A DNA stretch of 64,000 bases from Agarivorans sp. TSD2052 (GTDB lineage: Bacteria > Pseudomonadota > Gammaproteobacteria > Enterobacterales > Celerinatantimonadaceae), in assembly GCF_023238625.1 (NCBI RefSeq), contig NZ_CP096670.1:4174001-4238000 (forward strand), written 5' to 3'. The notes under the pieces are model-generated. The model was not told the origin of the DNA. It did not search any database and saw nothing but the letters and a program-made list of their open reading frames with translations. The position numbers and the translations under genes are program-made. Below are positions 55,322 to 64,000 of the stretch, piece after piece; position 1 is the first letter of the stretch, and each line of letters begins with the position of its first letter.

Positions 55322-56188
55322 ATGGATGACCTAGAGACTTGGCTAAACAGCAAATTGGCCATCACAATTTGTTTAATATTCTTCACCTTCTTAGTCCGCT
55401 ATTTAGCCCTAAAACTCATTGGAAAAAAGCAACGAACTAACGGTAAAGATCATCGTGATTTGATTAGTAATTTCAAAAACTTTTTGCTGTTTATATTGGT
55501 ATTGTTGCTATTTAATCTATGGGCAGGAGAGATTCAAAAATTTGCCTTCTCCTTAGCCGCATTTGCAGTAGCAATAGTCTTAGCCACCAAAGAGTTTATC
55601 CAATGCATTATTGGCTTTTTCTATCTTATGTCTACCAGACCATTTCGCGTGGGCGATTGGATTGAAGTAGACAATCATGCTGGAGAAGTGTCGCAAATTG
55701 ACTGGATTAAAACCACGGTATTAGAAGTCAACATTGATACTTATCAATACACTGGCAAAACCCTCTCTATTCCCAATAACAAGCTAATTACCAGTGCCAT
55801 TCAAAATTTAAACTTTATGAAGCGCTATGCGATACACAACTTTGTATTAGTGCGAGATAGCCATATCAACCCCTTTAGCTTTATCGCTCAGCTAAAAGAA
55901 AATGCCAGCCAATATTGTGCAGATTTCGAAGATGTCGCCTTACGCTACAATCAGATTATTGAGCACAAAATGGGGATCAGCATCACCGGTCCTAAGCCAC
56001 AGATAGAGGTCGGCACCACTGACTTAGGCCATATTAAAATTGAGGTCACTATTTTTTGCCCCACCGACCAAACCATGGACATTGAACAAAAAATCACGGC
56101 CGACTTTTTTGAGTTTTGCCTGCAACACCATGCTCAAACAAGCCAAAACAATGCACTCAACGCCCCTAGTCTTGGCGAACCGCCCTAA
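55322..56188 (+). CDS. MscS-like mechanosensitive channel
   Basis: The 288-residue protein has three membrane helices. The pore-lining and beta-domain region reads ATKEFIQCIIGFFYLMSTRPFRVGDWIEVDNHAGEVSQIDW, the MscS signature of a pressure-release channel. The C-terminal cytoplasmic part is shorter than that of MscS/YggB. It would open on hypo-osmotic shock. The start is an ATG with weak ribosome-site match. Confidence 0.85.
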   Translation: MDDLETWLNSKLAITICLIFFTFLVRYLALKLIGKKQRTNGKDHRDLISNFKNFLLFILVLLLFNLWAGEIQKFAFSLAAFAVAIVLATKEFIQCIIGFFYLMSTRPFRVGDWIEVDNHAGEVSQIDWIKTTVLEVNIDTYQYTGKTLSIPNNKLITSAIQNLNFMKRYAIHNFVLVRDSHINPFSFIAQLKENASQYCADFEDVALRYNQIIEHKMGISITGPKPQIEVGTTDLGHIKIEVTIFCPTDQTMDIEQKITADFFEFCLQHHAQTSQNNALNAPSLGEPP

Positions 56189-56221
56189 TAATGCCGCCTT
56201 TTATCAACAGGACTGCTAGCA

Positions 56222-56521
56222 TCAAGCCCGTTTAGCTTCGAACCATTGCATGGCCTCGGCCAGCGTATACCGTGCAGTGTCGAATACCAGATAGCTAATG
56301 TGGCTAAAGCTAGTCTCTAACTTGACTATTTGCAGCGCTCCCTTAAAACCCACATCTGTCAGCTTCTTGATCACGTATTGCGGCGCTTGCTCATAAACAA
56401 TGGTTAAAAAAGGCAGCTCATCGCCTGTGACTATTCCATGCTGGTTAAAGCTTTCAAGTGTCTCTGACAAAAGGTCAGAGTCCGTAAAGCTGATTATTTC
56501 GACGATTTCTTGCAACAACAT
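56222..56521 (-). CDS. Unknown 99-residue protein
   Basis: I do not recognise it. It is acidic, mixed helix and strand, with LLQEIVEIISFTDSDLLSET at the start and YTLAEAMQWFEAKRA at the end. The ATG at 56521 is preceded by TTGAG, and the frame keeps good amino acid composition to its stop. It converges on the MscS gene. It may be a small cytoplasmic protein. No membrane segment. Confidence 0.55.
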   Translation of the reverse strand: MLLQEIVEIISFTDSDLLSETLESFNQHGIVTGDELPFLTIVYEQAPQYVIKKLTDVGFKGALQIVKLETSFSHISYLVFDTARYTLAEAMQWFEAKRA

Positions 56522-56728
56522 CAATAACTCAATTCCATTTTAATCAACCACTTGCTTAGCAAAAATGATACTACTCCACTTCTGCTGACACGTTACATGC
56601 ATTGGCGGTATGGGGTCAAATAAGAGTTTTCTGACTTGGTACTTTAATTGAAGCACTCAAATTTAATTGACAATAGAAACAATTGAACTATATTGCGTTA
56701 ATTATCAATTAAACCTGAATGCTGCTAT

Positions 56729-57157
56729 ATGACTAGCATAAATAAATCGACGGTTTGCTTAAGCTTGCTATTCGCTATCTCTGCTTGTAATACCAATAAG
56801 CAGCTCACTGACCAAGATTACCCGCTGTATACTAGCTACAGCATTGAAAATCTCACCAACTACCCATTAAGCCTAAACAGCAGCTTAAACCCGCAATTAG
56901 CACCGCTGAGTATCGAACAGTTTCAAGGTACTATCGCGCCGGGGGAGCGCCGCAACATATTGGAATTAGTGGATATGAGCCAGGCCAGCAACCCACCTTC
57001 AACGAGCTTTAAGCAACTGAATGTTAAAGCCAACCTTGGCGAAGGTATGCGCACCGTGTACCAGCAAATTGACGACCAAGACTGGCAATATACACTGCCA
57101 GCAAACAGCAAAGAGAATTATCTGTTGCGTCTTGCTGATGCCGATCTTGCTCTCTAA
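56729..57157 (+). CDS. Small lipoprotein of unknown function
   Basis: The 142-residue product has a lipoprotein signal (lipobox ISAC, Cys20), then a mostly beta domain without recognised family (LYTSYSIENLTNYPLSLNS, IAPGERRNILELVD). Because its stop is 89 bp before the Hsp70-like gene, it may be co-transcribed. Weak ribosome site. Confidence 0.6.
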   Translation: MTSINKSTVCLSLLFAISACNTNKQLTDQDYPLYTSYSIENLTNYPLSLNSSLNPQLAPLSIEQFQGTIAPGERRNILELVDMSQASNPPSTSFKQLNVKANLGEGMRTVYQQIDDQDWQYTLPANSKENYLLRLADADLAL

Positions 57158-57246
57158 GACTGAAAATTAAAGGGGCTTTGCCCGCTGTACCCACTTCGTT
57201 AAATTTGCTACCCTGCGCGGCCTTTTATAAGTATGAGGCGCCTACT

Positions 57247-58620
57247 GTGAGCCAATCTATTGCTGGTTTCGATTTCGGAACATCTAACTGTGCCGTAGGC
57301 ATTATGCAAGGCCAACAAGCCACATTAGTCAATTTACCCGAACACGGTAGTTATATGCCCTCTACCTTGTTTGCGCCTCAATCAGAGATGATCTGCGGCT
57401 GGCTCTATCAGCAGCTTGAGCAACAAGGTAAAGCACAGCCATACAAGCAAGCGCGTGGTCAGCAATTAAGTGCCAGTTTACGCTCGTTAAAAGAACTCAA
57501 ACTAGATGGTTACGATGAGCATTTAAGTTTTGGTCAACAAGCGCTTAAAGAATATCTCATCGACCCCGCCGATTGTTATTACGTACGCTCGCCCAAGTCT
57601 TTTTTGGGTGCTAGCGGCATCCGTGAACGTCAACAACAACAATTTGAAGATATCGCTGCTGCCATGATGTGGCATATTGCCGAGCAAGTGAAACAAACCG
57701 GCCAGGCTGAACTAGAAAAAGTGGTCATTGGTCGACCGGTTAATTTCCAAGGCTTAAATAGTGAACTGAGTAATCAACAAGCCATCAACATTTTGAGCAA
57801 CGCAGCCTCTTTTGTGGGGTTCAAACAGCTTGAGTTTTTATATGAACCGATGGCTGCCGGCCTCAGTTACCAACAACAATTAAGCCACGAACAGCGCGTG
57901 TTGGTGATTGATATAGGGGGTGGAACTAGTGATATCTCGATGCTCACCATGGGGCCAAATTACTTGGCCACTAAAGACCATCAAAGCCTAGTGCTCGGCT
58001 ACAACGGTGAGCGTATCGGCGGTAACGACTTTGACATTGCGCTAAATTTTGAGACCTTAATGCCCAGTTTAGGCGCGAAGCTTACACTGAGCAGCGGTCA
58101 ACCGATGCCGATAAAGCCCTTTTGGGACGCGGCTGCCATTAACGACTTCCCAGCACAAGCCCGTTTCTATGAAAAAGATACGACTTTACTGCTACAACGC
58201 TTAATTAAAGAACCGCAGCTAGCACCGTTAAAAGGTTTATTACAGCTAAGCCAGGAGCGCTTAACTTATCAAATGAGCGCTTCAGCCGAGCAAGCTAAAA
58301 TAGCCCTAAGCGAACATACTGAGACCCTTGTCGACCTTAGTTATCTCAATCAACAGTTATCGGTGAGCGTGAGCCTAGACGCCTACCGCCAAGCAGCCGA
58401 GCGTTTATTAAGTAACATCGCCAAATTAAGTGATGATGTTGTCGCCCAGGCAGGCTGCCAGCCAGAAGCCATTTTCTTAACCGGTGGTAGTGCTAACTCA
58501 CCAATGATTAAACAATTCTTAGCGGATCGCTACGCAGCGCCATTAATTTGTGGTGATAATTTTGGCAGTGTCACCAGCGGCTTAACACTATGGGCAGACC
58601 ATATCTTTGATACGGCTTAA
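57247..58620 (+). CDS. yegD: Hsp70-type chaperone YegD-like
   Basis: This 457-residue protein is the atypical actin-like ATPase YegD. The N-terminal phosphate loop is AGFDFGTSNCAVG, the adenosine/phosphate 2 is VIDIGGGTSDISML, and the C-terminal GGSAN segment (about 432) follows. It lacks the long substrate-binding domain of DnaK. The start is GTG with GAGG eight bases before; the longer TTG frame is rejected as the N-terminus would not match the family. Role unknown, sometimes near proteolysis genes. Confidence 0.9.
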   Translation: MSQSIAGFDFGTSNCAVGIMQGQQATLVNLPEHGSYMPSTLFAPQSEMICGWLYQQLEQQGKAQPYKQARGQQLSASLRSLKELKLDGYDEHLSFGQQALKEYLIDPADCYYVRSPKSFLGASGIRERQQQQFEDIAAAMMWHIAEQVKQTGQAELEKVVIGRPVNFQGLNSELSNQQAINILSNAASFVGFKQLEFLYEPMAAGLSYQQQLSHEQRVLVIDIGGGTSDISMLTMGPNYLATKDHQSLVLGYNGERIGGNDFDIALNFETLMPSLGAKLTLSSGQPMPIKPFWDAAAINDFPAQARFYEKDTTLLLQRLIKEPQLAPLKGLLQLSQERLTYQMSASAEQAKIALSEHTETLVDLSYLNQQLSVSVSLDAYRQAAERLLSNIAKLSDDVVAQAGCQPEAIFLTGGSANSPMIKQFLADRYAAPLICGDNFGSVTSGLTLWADHIFDTA

Positions 58621-58640
58621 TGAGACCTAAGCATATGTTT

Positions 58641-59897
58641 TTATAACTGATACACTTGCGGGGCTAATTCAACCCTATTTTTACCCCGTTCTTTGGCGAT
58701 ATACAAAGCACCATCAGCGCGCGCAACTAAGGCTTCTGCACTACTGTCATACTCCGATAGCATCGCTAGTCCGATACTGACAGTGGTGCTAAACCGATGC
58801 TCTCCATGCACGATGCGGTAATCCGCCAAATGTTTGCGTACCCGCTCGGCTACCTGCATCGCTTGTTGTTGCGTAGAATTTGGAAGTAAAAGCAAGAATT
58901 CTTCGCCCCCCCAACGGGCTAAATAGTCTCCGTCCCGCAATACTTTTAAGCTTTCAATCGCAAATACCCTAAGCGCTTCATCTCCAGCAGGGTGGCCATA
59001 ACGGTCATTAATTAACTTAAAGTTATCTATGTCTAAAAGCAGGCAACATAAAGGGCGTAGTGAGCGTTTACTGCTTGCGTACGCTTCAATTAAAGTAGCA
59101 TTCATTGAGCGACGATTAATCAAGCCCGTTAGTGCATCATGATTCGCTTGAAACTCTAAGCGCCGCTGATGTTGATGCTGTTGGGAAACATCCATCATCA
59201 CCGCTTGCACAGCGGGTTTATCCCCCCATCTCACCGGCGCTGCGGTTATCTGTAACCAAACCGATGTGCCGTCTCGGCGCACATATTCAACCACAAAGTT
59301 ATTGGTGGCCGCTTGCCTTTCAATCAACTGCTCATGCGATTGCATGGCTTGCTGTTGGTTTGCCTCGGGGATCAGTGACAACAAAGAAGGCATGTTAAGA
59401 ATGTCCTCAGGGCTGTCGTAACCAATTAAATCCACCAACGCTTGATTAGCATATAAGGGCTCAAAATCGCGATGTACCAATATTCCTTGGATCGACGTTT
59501 CTAACAATGAACGATAGCGCTGCTCACTTTCTTCTAGCCTTTTTTCTGCCGCCACTTGCTCGGAAACATCAATAATGGTGACCTGTATGGCAGGCTCTCC
59601 TTGCCAGTCGGTCAATTGATCAATAATCATTACCGAAAAACGTTTGCCTTGGCGGTTTCTATTTTCATACACTTTGGCTTTAGGTCTTGCGCTACCACAC
59701 ATAATCGCTTGGTTCGCGGCGATGGCCTCTTGGTGATCTTCAGTACTAATTAAAGATAGCAATGAGGGAAGAGCCAGAACTTGCTCGGCGTTATCATAAC
59801 CAAAAAGGTGCGCGTAACTTTCATCGACATATAAGGGAACAAAGTCTCGATGAATTGCAACACCATAATAACTGCGAAGACCGCGTACTTTTGCCAT
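58641..59897 (-). CDS. PAS-PAS-GGDEF diguanylate cyclase
   Basis: The 418-residue cytoplasmic protein has two PAS domains (about 1-110, 125-245, with matching RDFVPLYVDE and RDFEPLYANQ segments and SLLSLI loops, so internally duplicated) and a GGDEF domain. RWGGEEF is the active loop; RxxD (RDGDYLARW) is its inhibition site. It makes c-di-GMP in response to an intracellular signal such as redox or a small ligand. No membrane helix. Confidence 0.92.
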   Translation of the reverse strand: MAKVRGLRSYYGVAIHRDFVPLYVDESYAHLFGYDNAEQVLALPSLLSLISTEDHQEAIAANQAIMCGSARPKAKVYENRNRQGKRFSVMIIDQLTDWQGEPAIQVTIIDVSEQVAAEKRLEESEQRYRSLLETSIQGILVHRDFEPLYANQALVDLIGYDSPEDILNMPSLLSLIPEANQQQAMQSHEQLIERQAATNNFVVEYVRRDGTSVWLQITAAPVRWGDKPAVQAVMMDVSQQHQHQRRLEFQANHDALTGLINRRSMNATLIEAYASSKRSLRPLCCLLLDIDNFKLINDRYGHPAGDEALRVFAIESLKVLRDGDYLARWGGEEFLLLLPNSTQQQAMQVAERVRKHLADYRIVHGEHRFSTTVSIGLAMLSEYDSSAEALVARADGALYIAKERGKNRVELAPQVYQL

Positions 59898-60034
59898 TAA
59901 TGCCTTAGCCTATCTATTTAAGTTAAAGCGTAGTCAGGCTGGCTGACTAACTCAAATATTCACACTGACTATCACTTTATCAATACGACTGTTAAAGTAA
60001 AGTTAAGCTATGGACGGCAACCAAGAGTATCAAT

Positions 60035-60676
60035 GTGTTGAAAATCATCTACCCGATATTGCTAGCAACCCTCGCTAGCCAACTAATCGCCTTTTCCGTA
60101 TATGCCCAGGAGATTAATGCCACTCGCGAAGCAAACGCCGGCCCTCGGTTAAACATGCAACTTAATGTTGAAGTGATAGGGATTGAGCAAGCGGCCTTAC
60201 AATCGGCGCAAGCGCTAGACAGTATCGCTGAAAGTATCAATCATCTCGCGACAAATCCGGAACTAACACCTCAGCAACAACAGCAATTTGAAGACACGCT
60301 GTTGGCGGTTACACAACTCAGCACTCAATTAAACAGTAGCCTTCAACAATTGCCAAATACCGTCTCTCAAAGCACCCAGCCCATCGTAGAATTAGCAGAC
60401 GATTTATCCAATAAAATTCAGCTGTGGGTACTCATTATATTGGCAGCGTTGGTCGTGCTTATCATCGTGGCGCTACTGGCCATCTACTTTAGTGTGCTCG
60501 CTCCCACAAGTAGAGCGGTTATCACCGCCACCAGCCAGCTTAATCAGCTGGCGTCCAGCTTAAAAACTACCGCGCAATTAGTGGAGCAAACCACTGCACA
60601 GAATCAAGTATTACTGATGCGCTTAGATAAAACCAAGCCTCAGAGCTTTGCCCAAAAAATTAAACGCCATGAATAA
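60035..60676 (+). CDS. Membrane protein with coiled coils, unknown function
   Basis: This 213-residue protein has a signal or anchor helix (1-24) and a Gln-rich helical segment (about 50-125). A hydrophobic helix follows (about 130-152, LWVLIILAALVVLIIVALLA), then another coiled segment (about 160-200). It resembles no family I can name. Chemoreceptor-like topology without the conserved tip makes it a possible scaffold or sensor. Start GTG with AAGAG. Its downstream bidirectional terminator is clear. Confidence 0.6.
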   Translation: MLKIIYPILLATLASQLIAFSVYAQEINATREANAGPRLNMQLNVEVIGIEQAALQSAQALDSIAESINHLATNPELTPQQQQQFEDTLLAVTQLSTQLNSSLQQLPNTVSQSTQPIVELADDLSNKIQLWVLIILAALVVLIIVALLAIYFSVLAPTSRAVITATSQLNQLASSLKTTAQLVEQTTAQNQVLLMRLDKTKPQSFAQKIKRHE

Positions 60677-60708
60677 AAACGCTAGCCAAATAGCTAGCGT
60701 TTTTATTT
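60672..60708. terminator. Bidirectional terminator between coiled-coil and ABC genes
   Basis: AATAAAAACGCTAGC pairs with GCTAGCGTTTTTATT, loop CAAATA, between converging genes. Confidence 0.93.
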
Positions 60709-60719
60709 AGCATTAAGGA

Positions 60720-62546
60720 CTACTCACCCAAAAAACCACCGGTTTGATGCGCCCATAACTGGCTATAGATCCCCTTGCCTTGAATCAGTTCAGCATGCGT
60801 GCCTTGTTCAATAATCTCACCCTTGTCCAATACAATTAAGCGGTCCATAGCCGCAATAGTTGATAAACGGTGAGCTATTGCTATCACTGTTTTACCTTCC
60901 ATTAATTGATTTAGACTGGTTTGAATAGCCGCTTCTACTTCTGAATCTAAGGCCGATGTCGCTTCATCCAACACCAAAATAGGAGCATCTTTAAGCAATA
61001 CCCGAGTAATCGCGATCCGCTGTCGTTGCCCTCCGGAGAGTTTTACTCCGCGCTCACCAACATGGGCATCATAACCAGTGCGGCCACTTTGGTCTGTTAA
61101 ACCCAAAATAAAATCGTGAGCTTTGGCTTGTTTTGCTGCGGCGAGCATTTGCGCCTCGCTAGCATCAGGACGACCATACAAGATGTTATCGCGCACCGAC
61201 CGATGCAACAATGAGGTGTCTTGTGTGACCATGCCTATTTGCGCGCGCAAGCTGTCTTGGGTCACTTGGCTAATATCTTGGTCATCGATTAAGATTGCCC
61301 CGCCTTCTACATCATGAAAACGGAGCAACAGGTTGACTAAGGTGGTTTTGCCTGCGCCCGAACGCCCTACCAAACCAATTTTCTCCCCCGCTTTAATGCT
61401 GAGATTAAGCTGCTCAATCACCCCCGTTTTTTCGCCATAGTGAAAACGAATATCGCGATAATGGATCCGGCTTTCAGTTACGCGTAATGGCTTAGCATCT
61501 ACTTGATCGGTAATGGTTTGGGCCACCGTTAGTGTTGCCATGCCATCGGCCACCGTGCCAATATTTTCAAACAACGAGCCAATTTCCCACATGATCCACT
61601 GCGCCATACCGTTTAAACGCAATACCAAGGCAATGGCTATAGCGATTGCCCCAACTGAAATATCACCCACCATCCACAAATATATGGAGAGAAAAGCAAT
61701 ACTAAAGGTGAGTAGGTAATTAGCCATTTGCACTGACACATTTAAGTAGGTCACCAAACGCATTTGTTTATGGACGGTAAGCAAAAATTCTTCCATGCCC
61801 TCTTGCGCATAGTCGGCTTCACGCTGGCTATGAGAGAACAACTTTACCGTAGCAATGTTGGTGTAACTATCAACGATGCGACCACTCATCAATGAACGAG
61901 CATTGGCTTGCTCAGTAGATATTTTTTTTAATTTAGGCACAAACACTAACTGAATACTGATGTAAACCAGCAACCAAATCAGCATTGGCCAAATCAGCCT
62001 TAAATCAGCCTGCGCCACCAGCACTACCATCGAGGTGAAATACACAATCACATAGACCGAGAGGTCTAAGAGCTTCATGACGGTTTCACGCACTGACAGA
62101 GCCGTTTGCATCACTTTAGTGGCGACTCTTCCCGCAAAATCATTCGCAAAAAAAGTGACACTTTGGCGCAATAAATAGCGGTGAGCTGACCAGCGAATCG
62201 CCATCGGAAAATTGCCAAGCAACGCTTGGTGAATCAATAAAGAGTAAGCTAGAGTCAGCAGAGGCATGATAACTAACAACATTAACCCCATGCCCCACAA
62301 GGTGGATGCTTCGTCACTTAATAAAGTGTTGGGGTCTTTAGTACTTAACCAATCAACCAGCTTGCCCATAAAGCCAAACAATGCAACTTCACATACTGCA
62401 ATTAGCGCAGCCAACACAGCCATCAGTAATAAGGGCGCAACCATACCCTGACAATAGTGCCGACAAAATTGGTATAAACCTTTTGGGGGTTGGTTAGGCT
62501 CTTGTTTCGGAAACGCTACCGTGAGCCGCTCAAAAAAACTAAACAT
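60720..62546 (-). CDS. ABC exporter, fused permease and ATPase
   Basis: This 608-residue half-transporter has six membrane helices (about 36-320) and then the nucleotide-binding domain with Walker A GRSGAGKTT (about residues 394-402), LSGGQRQR signature, Walker B ILVLDEATSALD, and the H-loop IAHRLSTI. The membrane half suggests lipid A/drug exporter type (MsbA/LmrA-like), but no diagnostic substrate motif appears. It works as a homodimer or with a partner. I use the ATG at 62546, preceded by AAGGA; one codon upstream is TTG. Confidence 0.92.
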   Translation of the reverse strand: MFSFFERLTVAFPKQEPNQPPKGLYQFCRHYCQGMVAPLLLMAVLAALIAVCEVALFGFMGKLVDWLSTKDPNTLLSDEASTLWGMGLMLLVIMPLLTLAYSLLIHQALLGNFPMAIRWSAHRYLLRQSVTFFANDFAGRVATKVMQTALSVRETVMKLLDLSVYVIVYFTSMVVLVAQADLRLIWPMLIWLLVYISIQLVFVPKLKKISTEQANARSLMSGRIVDSYTNIATVKLFSHSQREADYAQEGMEEFLLTVHKQMRLVTYLNVSVQMANYLLTFSIAFLSIYLWMVGDISVGAIAIAIALVLRLNGMAQWIMWEIGSLFENIGTVADGMATLTVAQTITDQVDAKPLRVTESRIHYRDIRFHYGEKTGVIEQLNLSIKAGEKIGLVGRSGAGKTTLVNLLLRFHDVEGGAILIDDQDISQVTQDSLRAQIGMVTQDTSLLHRSVRDNILYGRPDASEAQMLAAAKQAKAHDFILGLTDQSGRTGYDAHVGERGVKLSGGQRQRIAITRVLLKDAPILVLDEATSALDSEVEAAIQTSLNQLMEGKTVIAIAHRLSTIAAMDRLIVLDKGEIIEQGTHAELIQGKGIYSQLWAHQTGGFLGE

Positions 62547-62685
62547 CAAGCAATCCTTGCGATAAATCGCGGAGATATAAATTACAAATACTACTTACTA
62601 CTTTAACGCACTTTATCAGTGAGACGCAGTATTGCTGAGCATAAAACGACAATTAACTAATTCTCGATGAACATCAGAATAAAAA

Positions 62686-62721
62686 CCATAAAAAAGGCTG
62701 AAACCAGACGTTCCAGCCTTT
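62686..62721 (-). terminator. Terminator of the DUF3179 gene
   Basis: On the minus strand AAAGGCTG (with some extension) pairs with CAGCCTTT and a T-run follows, 28 bases after the stop. Confidence 0.85.
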
Positions 62722-62748
62722 GCCATCAAAGTGCGGGGGTAAAGAGGT

Positions 62749-63963
62749 TTACTGGCTTATATTAAGCTCGGTTTGTGGGAAAAAGTTAGCCCACACTATC
62801 CAAAAAATACCCGCTTTAAGTGTTTCCACTCGCTTTAGCTGTTCGCCATTTTCTAAGTTACCCGCAAAATCTAAACCTATTACTGGCTGCTGATTTGGAT
62901 TATAAAACACCCCTAAGCTTTGCATCTCTTGATCGTAATTAACCACAATGGTTTGCCCTTCAGCTTCAATACTCACTAAGCCACCTTGGCTGCGTAAAAA
63001 CGCTTCGGTATAGGCAAAATAACTCTCCCCTATATTAAACGCCCACACTAATTGCTTACTGGGTAAGCGTTCGTCTACATGTTTAATCGTGGGAAATATG
63101 GGTTTTTCCATTTTATGTTGTGCATTGATGGCCAGGCCAAAAATCAGTTCAATCATACGGTCGTAAACATAAACCACTGGGTTTCGCCAAAATGGTGGCC
63201 GTAAACCTTTTTCAAGGTAATCATTTACAAACACTAAGCCATTAGGGTAAGCCTGTTTAAACTTGGCAAACGGCATTCTAAAGGTAGCCACCTGCTGCAT
63301 TTCGCCAGCATTACCGGCCGTTACATCACATTCTTTACGGCCCCACAGCTGCTGGATTGGTTGGTCGGTATTCGCGTCAGCCATCACCAAATTATTTTCT
63401 AGCTGTAACACTGGGCGAAGTGACAAAGCTTGACCATTAATTTCAGGTACAACAGCCATACCTAAATTGGTTAAACCGCAATAGGTCATCACGACATTTG
63501 CCGGGCCGTCGGAACGATCACCAACCACATGGGGACGAACCAATTGTTTATCAGAATGCGCACGTGCTTGGCCAGCGTATTCATAAACAATCACACTTTC
63601 ATCATCGTGATAGTACTGCTGCGCTTGCTCGGTATTAACAAATACCGCATTGTCTTGGCGGGCACGCATCATAAAATCTGGGTTTATTGCGCCAGAGAAA
63701 AACATCAGCAAAATGACCACACTGATTACCAGCATCATCATTAACGGGATATGACTCGCTAAAACCAGCCACAATCCCCAAGCAAGCACCAAGCTTAGCA
63801 AGGTGTTTCGGCTCAAACGTTTTCGTTGATGCCAAGCTCGCATGGTTTTACTGCGTGTAGACTTAACCACCCACTGGCCAAAATCCCCCAGCTCCATAAA
63901 AATAATAAACGCGAAATATAAGGACGCCGCTAAGCCCGCTCCGATTAATAAACTCGTAAACAT
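62749..63963 (-). CDS. DUF3179 domain membrane protein
   Basis: The 404-residue product has two N-terminal membrane helices (about 5-25, 50-90) and a large domain of DUF3179 type: HVVGDRSDGPANVVMTYCGLTNLG, then LWGRKECDVTAGNAGEM, later RPPFWRNPVVYVYDRM. The family role is unknown. I use the ATG at 63963 (AGAGG upstream), since the longer frame to 63987 has no better start. Confidence 0.85.
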   Translation of the reverse strand: MFTSLLIGAGLAASLYFAFIIFMELGDFGQWVVKSTRSKTMRAWHQRKRLSRNTLLSLVLAWGLWLVLASHIPLMMMLVISVVILLMFFSGAINPDFMMRARQDNAVFVNTEQAQQYYHDDESVIVYEYAGQARAHSDKQLVRPHVVGDRSDGPANVVMTYCGLTNLGMAVVPEINGQALSLRPVLQLENNLVMADANTDQPIQQLWGRKECDVTAGNAGEMQQVATFRMPFAKFKQAYPNGLVFVNDYLEKGLRPPFWRNPVVYVYDRMIELIFGLAINAQHKMEKPIFPTIKHVDERLPSKQLVWAFNIGESYFAYTEAFLRSQGGLVSIEAEGQTIVVNYDQEMQSLGVFYNPNQQPVIGLDFAGNLENGEQLKRVETLKAGIFWIVWANFFPQTELNISQ

Positions 63964-64000
63964 AAACACCTCTGCTCTATCATTCATTCAATTGCAGCTA

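Overview
The window is from a marine gammaproteobacterium, most likely an Agarivorans-like member of the Alteromonadales. This is inferred from long-form IlvC with divergent IlvY, UbiK, TcdA, Rep and YciN, two chemoreceptors, and a large secreted starch-degrading set plus a CBM6 protein. No rRNA, tRNA, CRISPR array or complete insertion sequence was seen. Nothing here fixes the species.

Layout. 1-5.2 kb: a truncated lipoprotein, ubiK, a periplasmic binding protein, ybaK and the divergent ilvY/ilvC pair. 5.2-8.0 kb: an accessory patch in which a lone soluble KAP-family P-loop NTPase lies among four copies of a ~190 bp structured repeat. The stems of this repeat differ in sequence between copies yet stay paired. 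8.0-11.1 kb: a DUF1330 protein, a chemoreceptor and a stand-alone secreted CBM6 protein. 11.3-12.4 kb: a second accessory patch with a coding remnant and a small two-gene unit (unknown 125-aa protein plus membrane-anchored ankyrin-like protein, ATGA overlap). 12.7-24.5 kb: formaldehyde detoxification (LysR, adhC, fghA), AlkC-type DNA repair, a lipoprotein metallopeptidase, an acyltransferase, a diguanylate cyclase, tcdA and a second chemoreceptor. 24.5-31.5 kb: an RND efflux pump with its TetR regulator and paired operators, then rep.

31.8-41.8 kb and 49.4-53.8 kb form a split starch/maltodextrin locus. A three-module GH13 amylase and a pullulanase share near-identical N-terminal modules. A third secreted amylase with CBM26 modules lies divergent to a cytoplasmic oligo-1,6-glucosidase-like enzyme. 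A ROK regulator and a protein-kinase-like protein are nearby. The secreted enzymes would cut starch and its branches outside the cell, and the cytoplasmic glucosidase would finish imported oligosaccharides. Between the two halves (41.8-49.4 kb) is a reactive-sulfur locus: an ArsR/BigR-type sensor, split YeeE/YedE transporters, a DUF2892 protein and an Npsr-like persulfide reductase with a rhodanese domain. A second RND pump follows after a strong terminator.

53.8-64 kb holds housekeeping and poorly known genes: yciN, an EamA transporter, an MscS-like channel, a small lipoprotein before a YegD-type Hsp70, a PAS-PAS-GGDEF cyclase, a coiled-coil membrane protein, an ABC exporter and a DUF3179 protein.

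The strongest candidates for something undescribed are the covarying structured repeat around the KAP NTPase, the two-gene toxin/immunity-like unit, a candidate small RNA near 40.3-40.4 kb and the kinase-like protein at 31.8 kb.
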